Source: Gnetum montanum (Eukaryota > Streptophyta > Gnetopsida > Gnetales > Gnetaceae). Taken from it: DNA of 64,000 bases. This document shows, piece by piece, positions 1-11,899 of the stretch. The notes beneath the pieces were generated by a model. The model ran no database searches, had not been told where the DNA came from, and worked only from the letters and a program-made list of their open reading frames with translations. The position numbers and the translations under genes were made by a program. Every line of letters starts with the position of its first letter. The stretch's first letter is position 1. Location of the stretch: contig MNCI01026525.1 in NCBI GenBank assembly GCA_015680685.1, positions 14,610 to 78,609 on the forward strand, given 5' to 3'.

Positions 1-1218
1 GATGTCACTGATTAGAAGAATGGACTTGGTCCTGATCTTGGAACGATGGGTTAATGACATGTTAATCATGCTTTACACGTAGGATTCATTGTGCCTTGGG
101 TTAGTTACCTCATGTCCCAATCTCTACAATCCCTTCTATAGTTCGTCTCATCTCACTGTTCATGTAATTGTAGCTCATGTCTCATATACCATAGGATTCT
201 TACCTCATTCCAATGATATTTACATGTGTGTGTTTTGTGGAATCAGTGTGGATTACATTAAACCCTCTGAGTGCCCACAGACACTTTTAAGTGTGGTTAC
301 GCAAGGGCACTAAAGGTTAGAACCTGCTTTGGAGAGGACCCACTTGTGTAATTTTTGTAATTTTCACTCATGACCCATCTTCCACACACCATTTATTATC
401 CTTAGCATATTTCCAACAATTTTCTTTCCCTTATTACTATCCCTCCAATTCAACATTCCTATGAACCATCACATAGACTTTTTCTCCCATCTGGGGTGCT
501 TATTGATAAATTCCATACCATCATACTTATCCATGCCTTTAAAATCATCTAATTACCCTAGAATCCTTAAACATGTCCCACATGTCCTTGATTTCCACTT
601 TTAATTCCAAAAACACCTTCCAAATTCGGTATCTTTTTCCCTTAGCCTAAATATCGATAGGCTACGATATCGTGTACATGATGTATCGTATGCAATATCG
701 CACCCCTATAATCTATAAAAGCTGACACCACCCCACCTGCAACACTTAGCATCATTTTTTACAAATCATGCAAGGGAGTTTTTCAAATTTTTCCCTACGG
801 CTTGCTAGTGTGACACCCTTACCTTTCTACTTCTATCTCACTCCCTGGTACTCTGATTTTTATTCTATTTGAACCTACTTGAACCTGGAGTGTTCAGCTT
901 AGTTGTGGGGGAGGGGCACACACTGAATAGTGCATAACATTTTTGGAATTTTTCACCATCCAAAGGACATTATCAAGGGTAATTAGTTGTAAAAATTAAG
1001 AATTAAATATTTCGAAAAAAATTTCATCCCCTTAGGTACATCGAGAAAAAAAAATTGGAAACCACCAAAGTAAAAGGACCCACTATTCTAATCTTTCAGG
1101 AAACATCACACGGAGATGAAAAAAATTAATTAATTAAGGCAAGTAGTAAGGTATAAATTAACTTCAGAAAAACCCATCCTAATGCTTGGCTCTGTGTGAT
1201 TGCAAATGGCCCTGAAAC
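1..1218. other. No gene recognised; AT-rich element interior
   Basis: Only short ORFs with no recognisable domain. There is a TATA-like box (tctataaaag) near 713-722 below a cluster of CGATATCG-like motifs (650-700), and a G-rich run (ttgtgggggaggggc) at about 894-908 resembling the polypurine tract at 4203-4211. These suggest remnants of a related element but do not define an LTR. Confidence 0.4.
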
Positions 1219-1467
1219 ATGGACAATAGGAAGGTCTTGCTCAAGGTGGAAGTAAACGACCTAGGAGAGGTGAAGAACAAGTCACTTCCGGATAAGATGC
1301 AGAGTAGGAGGAACAATCATTTAGCATTCATCAAGAGGACCCTCCTACTATACAGTTCAGGTAGGCAGAAGGAGGAGTTGCTACAGTGCTTGAACAAGGA
1401 CAACATCTCACGTTGCCCTAGGATTGTATTCAGGCTATCCATGAAAGATCTACATTCACTACGGTGA
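1219..1467 (+). pseudogene. Short ORF upstream of the coiled-coil ORF, possible 5' exon or fragment
   Basis: An 82-codon ORF, rich in Lys and Arg, with no recognised domain. It is in a different frame from the main ORF at 1755-4031. The interval 1470-1750 has open stretches in changing frames, so this may be the frameshifted N-terminal part of the same protein. It could also be a chance ORF. Confidence 0.25.
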
Positions 1468-1754
1468 TTGTGGAATTAAATTTTGAATATTTTGTAGAGT
1501 TCACTCTTGAGGCTATTAGGGATCACATCAAAGGGTCTCCCTTATGGCCTACCCTCTCTAAAAGTGGTGCCTGGTACCTATGGGAGACGTACCAATCCTA
1601 GCACAACAGAGAATAAGGCACCACCATTAATATTTGTGGTGTGATAGTCGATTTCTCTATGTAGGAAATTTTGGAAGTATTAAACATTTCAAATACAGGG
1701 CTCTAGGTTGCTCAGTTGTCTACCAGTTCAAACCCCAATGTATGATGAGTTTGG

Positions 1755-4031
1755 TTGGAAAGGGCATATGGCAAGGATAAGACATTTGGAGAGTTGACAA
1801 TGGAAGATAGGATCTATTTCAAAATTAGAACATATCACCTATTCCCCACAAAGGGCTTAAAAATAATCTCAACATATGTGGTAAGAGGATGTGCAGTGCT
1901 GATGGGAAAGGTTAATGCTAACCTACCTCATCTATACTTGATGGAGATCCTGAGGTGGTTCGAGGAATGGAAGACAGGGAAGATGGTAGTGCCCTTCCCT
2001 TGTCTTATCAGAAAGCTATGCCAACGTGCTGGTATCAGGGGATATGCTAATGATGTCCTCCAATATGCTGAACTGTTAAAGCCACTAGCTATAAGAAAAA
2101 ACACTGGTGAGACGCTGGGACTAGAACAAGAAGAAGAACAGATGGTTGGACCAACTACAACTCAAATTGCAGGACCCAGCAAACTTCCAAGTATAAGACC
2201 AAACCAACAATAGGAAGTAGGGCCTAGCATGGACCAAGATCAACCGCCACCATCGCAAGATTACAGACTGTCAATGAGCCATCTCAGGGCCATCATTGAG
2301 ATGGTCAATTGGGGAAGTCGTGATTATGAAAATCTCTTCTGTGTCATTGATGATACCATTTAGCCCATGGTTTCTTTGGATCACACAAGGGGTGAGATGT
2401 CTATTCATACAGAAGGAGAGGAAAGTATTTGGTCACAACAGATCTCAGGAAATGCTACATCTTTCCAAGTGTAATTAGAAACTAGTGAAGGGGCCACAGT
2501 GGTGGTCATGCAACACTAGGATGCAGCAAGAGCCACAGAAGTGGTCACAGATCATATTAAATAAATGTTCAATGTACTTGTTGTACCATCGACAGATCTC
2601 ACGGGAGCACGAGATGCTCAAACTTTGGCCAAAACCTCAATGACTCCTGTAGAACATGAGGATGCACTTGATCAATTGCTACAAATAGCACAAATAATGA
2701 CATATCTATTTGACATCCATCAAGATGTTACAGCAATTCAATTAGACCTCATTTCCACTAAGGGAAAACTTGTCTTAATAGAAGTAAGGGCCAAGCATGT
2801 TAAAGTAGAGGTGCAAAAATTACAAGAAAAGCTCATGGCCCTACGAGCAGCACAGTGGAACCCTTCGTAATTTGTTCCCATAGACCAGCTGGAAAATTTC
2901 AAAACTGACCAACTAACCAAAATACTAACAAAGAATAGAAAAGTGGTAGAAGAAAAANTTGACCGACTAACCAAAATACTAACAAAGAATAGAAAAGTGG
3001 TAGAAGAAAAAGAGAAATTTGTTTGGGATGCCTCTATAGCACAAGCGCAAAATCATGTGCATATCAAGACACTCAAGGCCTTAGAAGAGGAAAACAAGCA
3101 GCTTGTTGCTGACAACCTTCGGTTGACTTCTATGGAGAAGCAAAAGAATGTTCTCAAAGAGCATTGTCATTAGCTATGAGAAAAATTCATCTAGGTCAAC
3201 CAAGACATGAGCCATTTAGCCAAGGAGAACTAAACCCTCTCAATGGAGGAGGTACACGCAATCCATCAAAAAATAGCTATTGAAATAAGCACATGGAGAA
3301 ATTAGGCTAAACAACATGAAAAGCTAAGGGAGCACTTCTAAGACCAGGTGGGGATGTACAAATAGATCCTTGAGAAGGAGATCCATATGGTCAAGGCCCA
3401 CATCAATGCTATCAATGGTTAACACACTAACTCACAGACCATATTGGACACATATGCATTTTTCCACCAGGCAGAAGTTAAGAATCTGGACCTGCAAATC
3501 CAAGATCTTATAGAATACATGGAGCTGGCAAACATGCAGTATGCCAACCTTTCCATGTTAACAGCAAGGTGCTCAAGAATAGAGCTCAAACAATGGGTAG
3601 CTACCACCCACATCAAATATGAAATAGAATTTGCAGAACGGAAGAAGATGCTGCAAAAACTGGAGATTGAAAATTCTGAACTTGAGGTGGTGAAAGAAAG
3701 CTACCAAGGAAAAAAAGGTGTCATAACAGATTTGGCTTGAAGGCTTGTGGATTTTCAAGAATACAAAGACAAATCCAGGCCCTATGAAGAGGAACGATGG
3801 GTGTTTGCAGCTTGGTATGTCAAGGTCAATCAAATGTTTCTACAACTACCCTGCCCATGGCAGGTGCCAAATCCATCAAACATCAAAACATTAGCATGGA
3901 TGGCAGAAGATCCTTGGACCAAAGATGAGAAAATCCAGGCCATACTTCAATGCCATCAAGCCTCAATACCTGGAGCACAAGACAAGGGAAAAGCACCTGT
4001 GGAGGAGCCACCACCACTAGGAACTACATGA
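1755..4031 (+). pseudogene. Decayed ORF: plant-transposon-protein-like domain plus coiled coils
   Basis: One reading frame runs from 1755 to the stop at about 4030 and is interrupted only by in-frame stops, which I read as one protein of about 750 codons. Residues 1-110 contain the pattern YFKIRTYHLFPTKG, then RGCAVLMGKVNANLPHLYL, then VPFPCLIRKLCQRAGI. This resembles the 'putative plant transposon protein' domain (Pfam PF20167 type), which often sits in LTR elements; the match is by eye. Downstream are Lys/Glu-rich heptad stretches (about 2700-3730), consistent with a long coiled coil, and a Pro-rich tail. A contig join inside it (N at 2958) duplicates 52 bp. Function unknown; possibly gag-like or accessory. 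Confidence 0.5.
2906..3011. repeat. 52 bp direct duplication around an N (contig join)
   Basis: 2906-2957 and 2960-3011 are the same 52 bases with one mismatch, separated by the N at 2958. Unmerged overlapping contig ends explain this better than a biological tandem duplication. Confidence 0.8.
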
Positions 4032-4211
4032 GTTCCACCAATTTTGTAGCAATAGCACATTCTTTGTGTTGTGTATTAATTTTTTCTTGATTCCACACTG
4101 TGGCATAATCCATTTTCACCATTCAATAATCCTATACCTATCCACTATGTAATCAATGGAGCTTTTTCTCACTATAACTAGGGGAAGAGTTTTCACTCAG
4201 TCGTGGGGGTA

Positions 4212-4995
4212 TGATGAGTCACAATTTGCTGGCCGTGATATCGCATACGTGATATCGTACCCTATCTCCTCATCTATAAATAAGAGGTAGATAGTTCTGA
4301 AAGTCAGTTTTAGAGTTAAGTTTGATTTTAATTTTCATTTTTCCTCTCAATCCTATTCCTACCAGTTTATGCCCGCAATGTGGTGATTGTAATTGTATGA
4401 AACCTTTATTCAAGTGTGACGTACTTGGACATGCACATGACTAAAAATAAAGATTGAGATTACTTCATCATTGCAGCATTCACTTAGATTAATTATTTAT
4501 TGAATTGTTATTAACTACTTTCTTAGTTAATACCTTCTTATCCTAAACTCCTATTAAACGTGGAATGAGTACAACTTGATCATGAGCATTTAAGTGTGAC
4601 TGCTTGGCAAACTAGTAGTGTACCTAGGATCTGCGCTTGGTAATCCCAGTGGTAGTGGTGCATTAGGTCCAAGATGTGTATAGATGATTGAGGAATGAAC
4701 TCTCATCGCACTTAGGCTAGCTTAGATTCTCTCTTATCCCTTCTCTCTTATCTTAGTTAATATTATCTTCCATTGTCTTCAAGAGTAGCATTAGCATAGA
4801 AACACATCACACATCTCACTCTGGACAAAATCATACGTGACAAAGTTAACACTAGTCCAAATGGGAAGATAGCGAATTGCAAGCTAAGGGTAACTGTCTA
4901 GATATCACAACTAGTTCATCTACAGAGTTGACTGGATCATGCATGTAATGCTCGTATTCGTATGGTTGAGTGTAGGGGTACCTTGCCACTCATCA
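4212..4995 (+). repeat. 3' LTR of the 1-4995 element
   Basis: 784 bp bounded by TGATGAGT and ACTCATCA. A G-rich polypurine tract (gtgggggta) lies directly before it and minus-strand copia sequence directly after. A TATA box (ctataaataa) is at 4274-4283, which places U3 at about 60 bp and gives a long R/U5. No second copy lies in the window. Confidence 0.7.
4274..4283 (+). promoter_or_regulatory. TATA box of the LTR promoter
   Basis: ctataaataa, about 60 bp into the LTR and just downstream of repeated gatatcg motifs. The position fits an RNA polymerase II LTR promoter. Confidence 0.45.
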
Positions 4996-5000
4996 CTTTA

Positions 5001-5585
5001 CAAAATGATCAAAAGCTTCATCTTTATATGCTACAAAGGAAACCAAAGTAAAATGAGAAAAATCATCCACAATCATAAGATAGTATCTTTTCTTGAAAAG
5101 CTCAATGTCTGGGAAGGTCCTACTAAATCTCAATCAAGAAAATCCAATAGACATCAAGTTGAGATGCTATTTTTCTTATTGAATCCTACCATTGTATGCT
5201 TCCCTTTTTAGCATGCGTTATAAATGCTCAGGTTGAAGTCTTTATATTTGAGATGTCCATAATATCCTTTAAAAAAATATTTTTAACAATATCTATGTTC
5301 ATAGGTCTAAGTCTTTTATGTCATAATTGTATGTCACCTTTATTACTCATCAAACACTTTATTTCATGATTAGTAGCATATGATAATATAGCAATATAAA
5401 AATTTTATTTTATACAATCATTAACTAAACCTTTTCATCAATATAATCTCTTATTTTATGAGAATACTTTGAAAAAACCACATAATAGTTGAAATCATAG
5501 AGTTAACTTACACTCATAAGATTTTGTTTTAGTTATTTCACATAAAATACTTCCTTTACTTGTGCAAATATTTTACCTTATATAG
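5001..5585 (-). pseudogene. Copia GAG-pre-integrase / integrase N-terminal fragment
   Basis: The minus-strand translation contains GDIQL then a WHKRLRPMN-type segment, matching the LWHxRLGHxN start of the copia pre-integrase domain. Then follow a broken Cys-x2-Cys-x-GKH zinc segment and CPLDFLDxDLVGPSQTLSF, the usual lead into the copia integrase core. It has several stops and frame changes. Its right end is the junction with the pararetrovirus and its left end is the insertion point of the 1-4995 element. Confidence 0.6.
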
Positions 5586-6108
5586 TCCTGCCAGGGTAGG
5601 TTGTTGATTATTCTTATAATACATCAAAGTGGAAGCAAGAGAAAGCATACCACTATCAACTTTATCCATTTCATCTAATTCATGAGCATCTTGTTGTTCT
5701 GCATCAGCCTCATCCCATTCATATTGAATCCATCCTCCAGTTGTTTCTTCTAGGATTGGCTAAGGTAAGTAGCCACTCGAACTAAACGTTGGTCACTCAT
5801 CTTCTACCCATTGTGCTTCTAGAATTTCAATATCAAAATAAGTAAAATTAGTAAAAATTGTTCCATTTTCAAAGGTATCTCTAACATCCAAATTGAATTC
5901 TTCACACACTTCATAAATATTTGGTTCATAGTTCATATCTTCCCATGCTATATCAACTAGCTAAAACATAAGATGAGCATCCACTTCAGATATCATTTGA
6001 GCCAAGCCTTGAGATCCTTCATTTGTTACTATAGTATTTTCCAACATATTAAGATTCTCATGCATTGGCTCTACCACTACTTCTGTCACTCACTCTGATA
6101 CCACTATT
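5586..6108 (-). repeat. Terminal direct repeat of the pararetrovirus (3' copy)
   Basis: Closely similar, by eye, to 13250-13765. It covers the primer site and the start of the polyprotein region. The repeat arises because the integrated copy runs past one genome length. The same sequence occurs at both ends in the same orientation, without TG/CA ends, so these are not LTRs. Confidence 0.75.
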
Positions 6109-6210
6109 AGGTAAGATCCTTCATTTATTGATGTAGTATTTTCTAACATATTAAGATTCTCATGCACTGGATCTACCACTATTTCCATCATTAGCTCTGA
6201 TCCCATTGTT
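6017..6210 (-). repeat. Local ~95 bp tandem duplication spanning the primer site
   Basis: 6017-6108 and 6114-6210 are diverged copies of one another (shared gatccttcattt, tagtattttcyaacatatta and tctaccact segments). Each ends in a primer-site-like sequence (6092-6103 and 6194-6205). The other viral end at 13765 has a single copy. Confidence 0.6.
6092..6103 (-). promoter_or_regulatory. tRNA-Met primer-binding site of the pararetrovirus
   Basis: The minus strand reads TGGTATCAGAGTG, one change from the TGGTATCAGAGC core complementary to plant initiator tRNA-Met that caulimovirids use. A second, more decayed copy lies at 6194-6205. The viral right border at 13755-13765 falls on the same site. 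Confidence 0.7.
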
Positions 6211-6840
6211 GGATGAGATCCTTCACAAATCTAAAAAATCTGTAGCATTTTCTTAAAATCATCATGGAATTCTTGTAGCATCCTAAAACCCATGGTGCAC
6301 TTAGATGAAAAAGAAAATGAATATGTAGAAGCAACACAACAAAAACTTGGCAAGTTCCCTCATACAGCAATTGTTTCTCAACTCACACCTCATGCTCTCA
6401 CTCTTTCTTCATGACACGTTAAATAGAGGAGAAAGACAAAACCAAAGGATAAACCTTCTTAACCAAGCCTTTATTGCATCAACTTCTACATAGACATAGC
6501 TTCTAGTTAGTACATAATAGATCTCAGAATAGCAACAAGGCCTATTTAAGAAAACTACTAACAAACCAAGTAGATTCACACAGCAAGGACTCTGAGCATC
6601 ATTCAGATAGAAAGAATCAAGAAGATGGCTAAAGAAATGCTACCATTAATACATAGTTTATTAGGCATAATCACTTCTAATTATGACTCAGAATCTGATT
6701 GTAACTTATCCAAGAGATTGAGCTCCAACCACAAAAGGACTTCATAATAGATTAAGACTACTAGCTTGAGGAGTAGACAACCCCAATGCATGACTTGATA
6801 ATGCCTCTTGATTTTTTCTCTACAAGATAGGATACATGGG

Positions 6841-6848
6841 TATATATA
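6841..6848 (-). promoter_or_regulatory. TATA box of the pregenomic RNA promoter (putative)
   Basis: The minus strand reads CCTATATATA in the non-coding stretch between the RNase H region and the primer site. In caulimovirids the pregenomic promoter lies in this interval with a leader of several hundred bases before the first ORF. The spacing fits; transcription is unproven. Confidence 0.4.
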
Positions 6849-7129
6849 GGATAGACTAACTCTATTTGTATGACTTTCACACCAAGTAACTAGATCTTAT
6901 CTTTAGCTGTTGATGTCTTATCATTATCTGCTCAACGCCTTTAATATCACTTTATGGATGGAGCAAATCTTGTTATGTGTTTGCATGTAGTTGGTGTAGT
7001 TTTTAATCATCTTTGAAATATATTTGAGAATATTTGATGGAGATGTTGATAACATGGCCTCATCTAGTGGTGCTTTCTTGAGAACTATAGCTTCATTCTC
7101 GTACAATGTAACTTCCTGGTATAGGTTGA

Positions 7130-7560
7130 TTTGCTAAAAGACTTGCAAAGCTTATTTTCCCATTCATTACTCTAAAGAAGCTCTTGGAAGAATTTTTTGG
7201 CTAATTGATTAGTGAATATGGTCTTTTGATTAGCAAGATGTTATCTACAACTTCCATTAATGATAAGTGTTAAACTATCTTAGGTTCCAACCAACTCCAT
7301 TTTAAATTATTTACTATGCAGTCTATTCCTCCTACCATATTCACATAGAAATCTAGTGTAGCATATTCTTTGGATATGCTCATGCTATATTCTTAAGGAA
7401 ACATTCTATGAATCCTTTTGCACCATTTTACTCTATATTCTAATGTTTGAACTGACCAAGAACATCAATCTTCATTATCCTGCATTAGATTTTGAGAGTA
7501 TTTTCTTTCTAGGGAACTTTCTTTTGAATGTGTCAGCTGCATCATCTTTGCTTGTTACAT
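7130..7560 (-). pseudogene. C-terminal tail of the viral polyprotein, decayed
   Basis: Follows the RNase H region on the minus strand with short open stretches and many stops. No motif is recognised. It probably holds the end of the polyprotein and the start of the intergenic region. Confidence 0.3.
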
Positions 7561-7960
7561 TTTTAATTCTCTGGTTAATGTGTATGGTAAATGATTTACT
7601 ACTCTAGGGATTCTTTCAATAGTAAACTTGTACTAGGGCAAGAGAAATTGCCACTAGGTAAATCTTTGCAATTTTGGTGATGGCTAAATCCTCCTTTTTA
7701 AGAGTGATGCCAAATTTTTTGAATCTATTCATAGAATAAATAGTTATTTGACCAGATAGATGTGAAACCTTTCTATTCCCTTGATTGCTGTAAGAATCTC
7801 TTTTTCAGAAAGCTAGTAATTTATCTCATTCTTCTAGAATGCTCTTGAAGCATAGGCACAAATTTCTTCTTCTTCTCTTTTCTTTCCTATTTTTAGCAAC
7901 ACAACAGCCGATGCATCATAGCTAGCATCTATATTTAGAATGAATGGTTCAAGTACGATG
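7560..7960 (-). pseudogene. Pararetroviral RNase H domain, broken
   Basis: One minus-strand frame shows ILNIDASYDASAVV (first catalytic Asp region), then CAYASRAF, YQLSEKEILTAIKGIERF (catalytic Glu helix) and a weakened IDSKNLASLL (usual third Asp segment), with scattered stops. The order matches RNase H fused behind RT. It would degrade RNA in the RNA:DNA hybrid during replication; this copy cannot be functional. Confidence 0.65.
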
Positions 7961-8179
7961 GGAGATAATGGAGGAAGATTCTAACATTCTTTCTTCAACT
8001 GTTGAACTTTCTTGGTAGCTTAATTTGTCCATTCAAATAGAGTTTGATGTTTGCATCTTCAAATCTCAGTGGTTTTTTCTGATAGCTTAGCTATATGTTT
8101 GGCCACATAATCAAGACATCGAAGAAATCTTAAACACTATTCATTTTTTTCTAGCTGATCTGGAAATAATGAGATCTTC

Positions 8180-8850
8180 TGTAGAACATGTGGCTACATA
8201 TGAATTTTTTCATCTTTCAATGTTAGTCCAAGAAATTCAATTTCTCTTCTTCCTATTTGAAACTTCTTTGGATCTTCAAATAACCCTATTTCATGTTACT
8301 TGCACAGATGAGAAAATACCTTTAAATGTTCAACATGTTCTGATACTGAATTGGAGTAGATCAAAAAAGCATCTATACAATTTGCAACAAAATTAGAAAC
8401 TTTTCCAAAAATAGCATCCATTCTTCTTTGAAATTGTGATGGATCATTCTTCAATCCAAATGGCATAATAATCCATTCATATAATCCTTGTGGTGTACTG
8501 AATGCTATTTTATGAATATCTTGCTCAATAATTTTTATCTGATGATACTTGCTCTTACAATCAAATTTGCTGAAGATCTTTTTTCCTGCTACCTTTTGGA
8601 TCATTGCATCTCTATTTGGTAATGGTCATTTTATCTCAATGGTTAATACATTAGGCAGAATATAATTGATAACCATTTTAGGCTTTCCTCTATTTATTTC
8701 TACATGGTTTTAGATAATGAAACTTGAATAGGCATAATTTAACTAGGATTCTTTGATCAATCCCTTTTTTTGAAACTCCTCTATGTGTAATTGTAGCTCT
8801 TCTACATCTACTGGATTGAGGACTATTGCCTTTGTACTAGAATGTCGTGT
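8180..8850 (-). pseudogene. Pararetroviral reverse transcriptase, broken
   Basis: The longest open stretch is 8604-8296 (minus). It contains FSKFDCKSKYHQIKI (catalytic Asp A), AFSTPQGLYEW and MPFGLKNDPSQFQRRMD, a signature closer to Caulimoviridae than to gypsy elements. The active-site box, normally YxDD, reads CIDA, so a catalytic Asp is lost. Upstream in another frame lies a segment resembling the lead-in of RT (about 8850-8750). Frameshifts and stops separate the parts. RT converts pregenomic RNA to DNA; this copy is dead. Confidence 0.8.
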
Positions 8851-9169
8851 CCTATAGGAATAAAGGTTTCTAGAATATCTTTGTCCCAAAATTGAAGAGG
8901 ATGTTTGCAACAACATGATAATAATTCTTCTTACACTTGCATAAGTAAAGATGCTGCTTTTCCATCAAGCCTTTGAATACAAGCTTTCATCAATTTCTAC
9001 CAATGCCTGTATTTTTCTTTGGAAATATCTTCTATCTGATGTTGAGTAATAATTTCTCAAATTGATGGATTGGTAGACGTGAAAACACTTCTAATTTGAT
9101 AATGTTTGTTCTTGTCCAACTCTAGTGGAATCCTGGAAATTACTACTTAACCATATTCATCATTAGAAT

Positions 9170-9480
9170 TGGAACATCTAAGCAAATCTATCCTAATTGT
9201 ATAAGGAGATAGTGCATTCATGAAATGTGCTCCAAGGCCCACATCAAAACCACAATCATATATTTAAAAAAAAAATTATCTTCCCAATCCAAACATTCCC
9301 TAACTAGATAGGAATATTGAATGCAAAATGAGTTAGACTTCTTACTCCATTCATGGTATCAAGCTCTACCAAGTTTGGATGAAACACCTAGTTCTCAAGC
9401 ATATCTTTGTGGTAGAAATTTAGGGTTCCTCTAGTGTCAACAAATGCTTGATATTTCTTCCAGTTTCGCTTACTATTGAC
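9170..9480 (-). pseudogene. Pararetroviral aspartic protease, broken
   Basis: The minus strand shows AFVDTRGTLNFYHKDML, a retropepsin-like active site in which the usual DTG reads DTRG. Further on is a GLGAHF segment in the place of the second conserved strand. It lies between the zinc knuckle and RT, as expected in a caulimovirid polyprotein. Several stops. Confidence 0.55.
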
Positions 9481-10122
9481 TACCAACTTGATTGTTATCA
9501 TGATTACACTATGTAAAGACATAGGATTCTTGATTTGATGTTGCTATTTGGTTGGAATGGTAAGTTTTAATAAACTTTGAGCTTTTTCAAGTTCTGCAAC
9601 AATACGAAATCTTTTTTCATATGGTGTAATCAAGAATTTTGGGGGTACCTTTTGAAGGATTTTCGTTGGATTTGTTCCTGACTGAGATGCACTAGGTACA
9701 TCTGATAATTCTTCATTGCAATGTAGGTGAAAGATTGCTAGGAAATATGCTGTGTTAATTTTTTAATGTTGCATTTTGATGTAGAATATATCTCCTGATC
9801 ATTCAACCAAGTATCAATTTTAGCATAGTCTTCTGCTAATAGTTGTTATATCTAGTCTTTAGCTAAATGTATGTTATCCCAATCTAAAAATTGGGTTTGC
9901 ATCATGATTCCTCTTGGTGGCTCTTGATTATTTTCATCTTCCTCTAGATTTGACTATACTTCTTCTTCTAATTCCCCTTCACTTTTCGAATCATCATCAA
10001 AGAGTAATTGAATTTGGTAAATTTGCTCAGTTGGTTGTTCTTGCTCTAGATCATCAATTGGTTCCCATTCTTCTAAATAATTGTTGAAGAATGCTTTGAT
10101 CCTTGGATATGAATTTCACTAT

Positions 10123-11370
10123 GGGCATTCATGAGCATAATGTCCAAATTACCTACAATGATAACAACATACCTTTTTGCGGTTAACAAGATATCTTCCT
10201 TTTTTGGCAAACATGGTCATCCTCCTTGTTTGTCATGGTCTCAAACCCCTATACCATCTTCATCTTGTGAATATCAGATACCTCTAGATATTGGTTGCCT
10301 TTGTTGCCTTCCTTCTTCTTGGTCTTCTGGGCAGTCTACCAAAAACATCTCCTCCATATAAATTAGCATAACCTTCTAGTGTAGGAAGCAATTTTGTTAA
10401 ACTCACATTGTAACATGGAAACTAACACTCTTGTTTAGTCATATGGACGATATCAGCAAAATAGGTGAGAGATAGGTCCATATTCTTTTCAATGGATTTG
10501 TAAAGTACCATATGCCCTAGCTTAGCTGGAAGACTTTCTAAATATAGAAAGGAAATCATAGGGTCCCGATGCAATGCTAAGGTATAAACTTCTTTACTAT
10601 ATTCAGCACTGAACTTCTCAATGTATTTTAGATTCATAAGCTTCTTCTGACTCAAAAGCACTTTATCTATTAGTCAAAGATTGGTGAAAAAATCAATAGT
10701 AAATTTAGTTCCTAGGGCTACAAATAGACCTTGTAATCCTTGTTGTAATATTTGCTCCTATTGTTCAAGTGTTTAACTTTTCCACCAATGACAGATTTTT
10801 TTGGTGGCCCTAGAAAATGCTCCTAAAATAATTGTTCTTTCATTCAATTGCAATATTTTCATTACTGTTTGCAACTAATCTATCCATAATTGGATGGCAT
10901 GCAACACTTCTTTTGGTGGTAAGTATTTGATGTTTATAATAGGAACTATTGTTGCTAGTTATTGTTGAAATGCTAAGAAGGCTAGCAGTTGTTGATTCTA
11001 TCTTCAAGGTGGATCTTATCTTCTTGCCATCATTAGTCTAGTTTGATAGCCATTATCTTTGAGTTTAGAAATATGTTCAACCTTGTGCTATGCTTTCATT
11101 TTAGAACTTTCCTGAGTCTTAGGAGATTTTTCCTCTTCTTCTTCATGCCTTTACATTGTTGGAACCTTTCTTGCTTTTTCTTTTCTCAATCTCTAGATTT
11201 TTTCTAGAAATTTTTCTACTAGATCTTGGTGCTGTACTGATGGCTTTGGTGGAGGTGTTGTTGTAACTAGCGGTAACTTCATTTGTTTGTCTAATGTATA
11301 GGCTTCCTTTAGGAATTTTGTAATCCTCTTTCTCTTTTGTTGTTGTTGATCCTCCTTTGCTTGTTGTCAC
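10123..11370 (-). pseudogene. Pararetroviral coat-protein region with zinc knuckle
   Basis: On the minus strand the region starts with a Lys/Glu/Ser-rich basic stretch (11370-11143), continues through helical sequence (10661-10422) and ends in a CX2CX4HX4C zinc knuckle at 10169-10123 (CYHC, then H, then C). One stop falls inside the knuckle, between the second Cys and the His. A basic, coiled-coil coat protein with a C-terminal RNA-binding knuckle just before the protease is typical of the family. An acidic stretch follows toward 9950. Confidence 0.65.
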
Positions 11371-11899
11371 TATTTGACAACATCGTCACACACTCTAAGA
11401 TGCTACTCCATTTTAGTTACTTTTTTTTGGACATCACTAACTAGTGAGTAAATATTAGTTATATCTCCTTCTAATAAATTCCAATTTTGACTAGCATAGG
11501 AGGTCCAATTCACTACATATTTCAACTATTTACCTCATCTTTTTGCTAATTTGGAGAATCAATTAAATTTTTAAGAAAACTGCAATCTGCCCTTGTTGTT
11601 GGTGGATCATCTTCTGATGTTGTTTCTAATAGGAGGCTCTTGGTGGTCATTTTCCTCCGTAAATTAGTTACTTTCCTGACATCATTTTGCTAGTCTATAG
11701 CATGCATAATGTACCTCTAGTATCATAATTTGGTGATTCTACCTTGGTTGAAGTAGATGCTTCTTCTTTAAACTTGGTTGGTGGCAAGGTTGGTGAAATT
11801 ACTTCCATAGTAATTGTTGTTGAATGACTGAACTGTTGAAGTGGATATCAACTCTACTTTGGGGTTCGCTTTTCATAGGTTGTGAATTCTTGGTCTTCT

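Larger units (their letters stand above)
1..4995 (+). mobile_element. LTR retroelement, 3' part (5' end outside window)
   Basis: The right border is well supported: a 3' LTR (4212-4995) opens with TGATGAGT, closes with its inverted copy ACTCATCA and is preceded by a G-rich polypurine tract. The five bases after it (cttta, 4996-5000) are the probable target-site duplication; the matching copy would lie left of the window. Inside is one long decayed ORF (1755-4031) of coiled-coil type, and I see no gag, protease, reverse transcriptase or integrase. The element is inserted in minus-strand copia sequence that resumes at 4996. It is either non-autonomous or has its pol outside the window. Confidence 0.6.

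Noticed and set aside
650-4320. CGATATCG-rich blocks at 650-720 and 4225-4300, each with a TATA box, as an LTR pair
   Set aside because: The similarity is limited to short motifs; flanks and ends do not align and 650-900 lacks the TGATGAGT/ACTCATCA termini.
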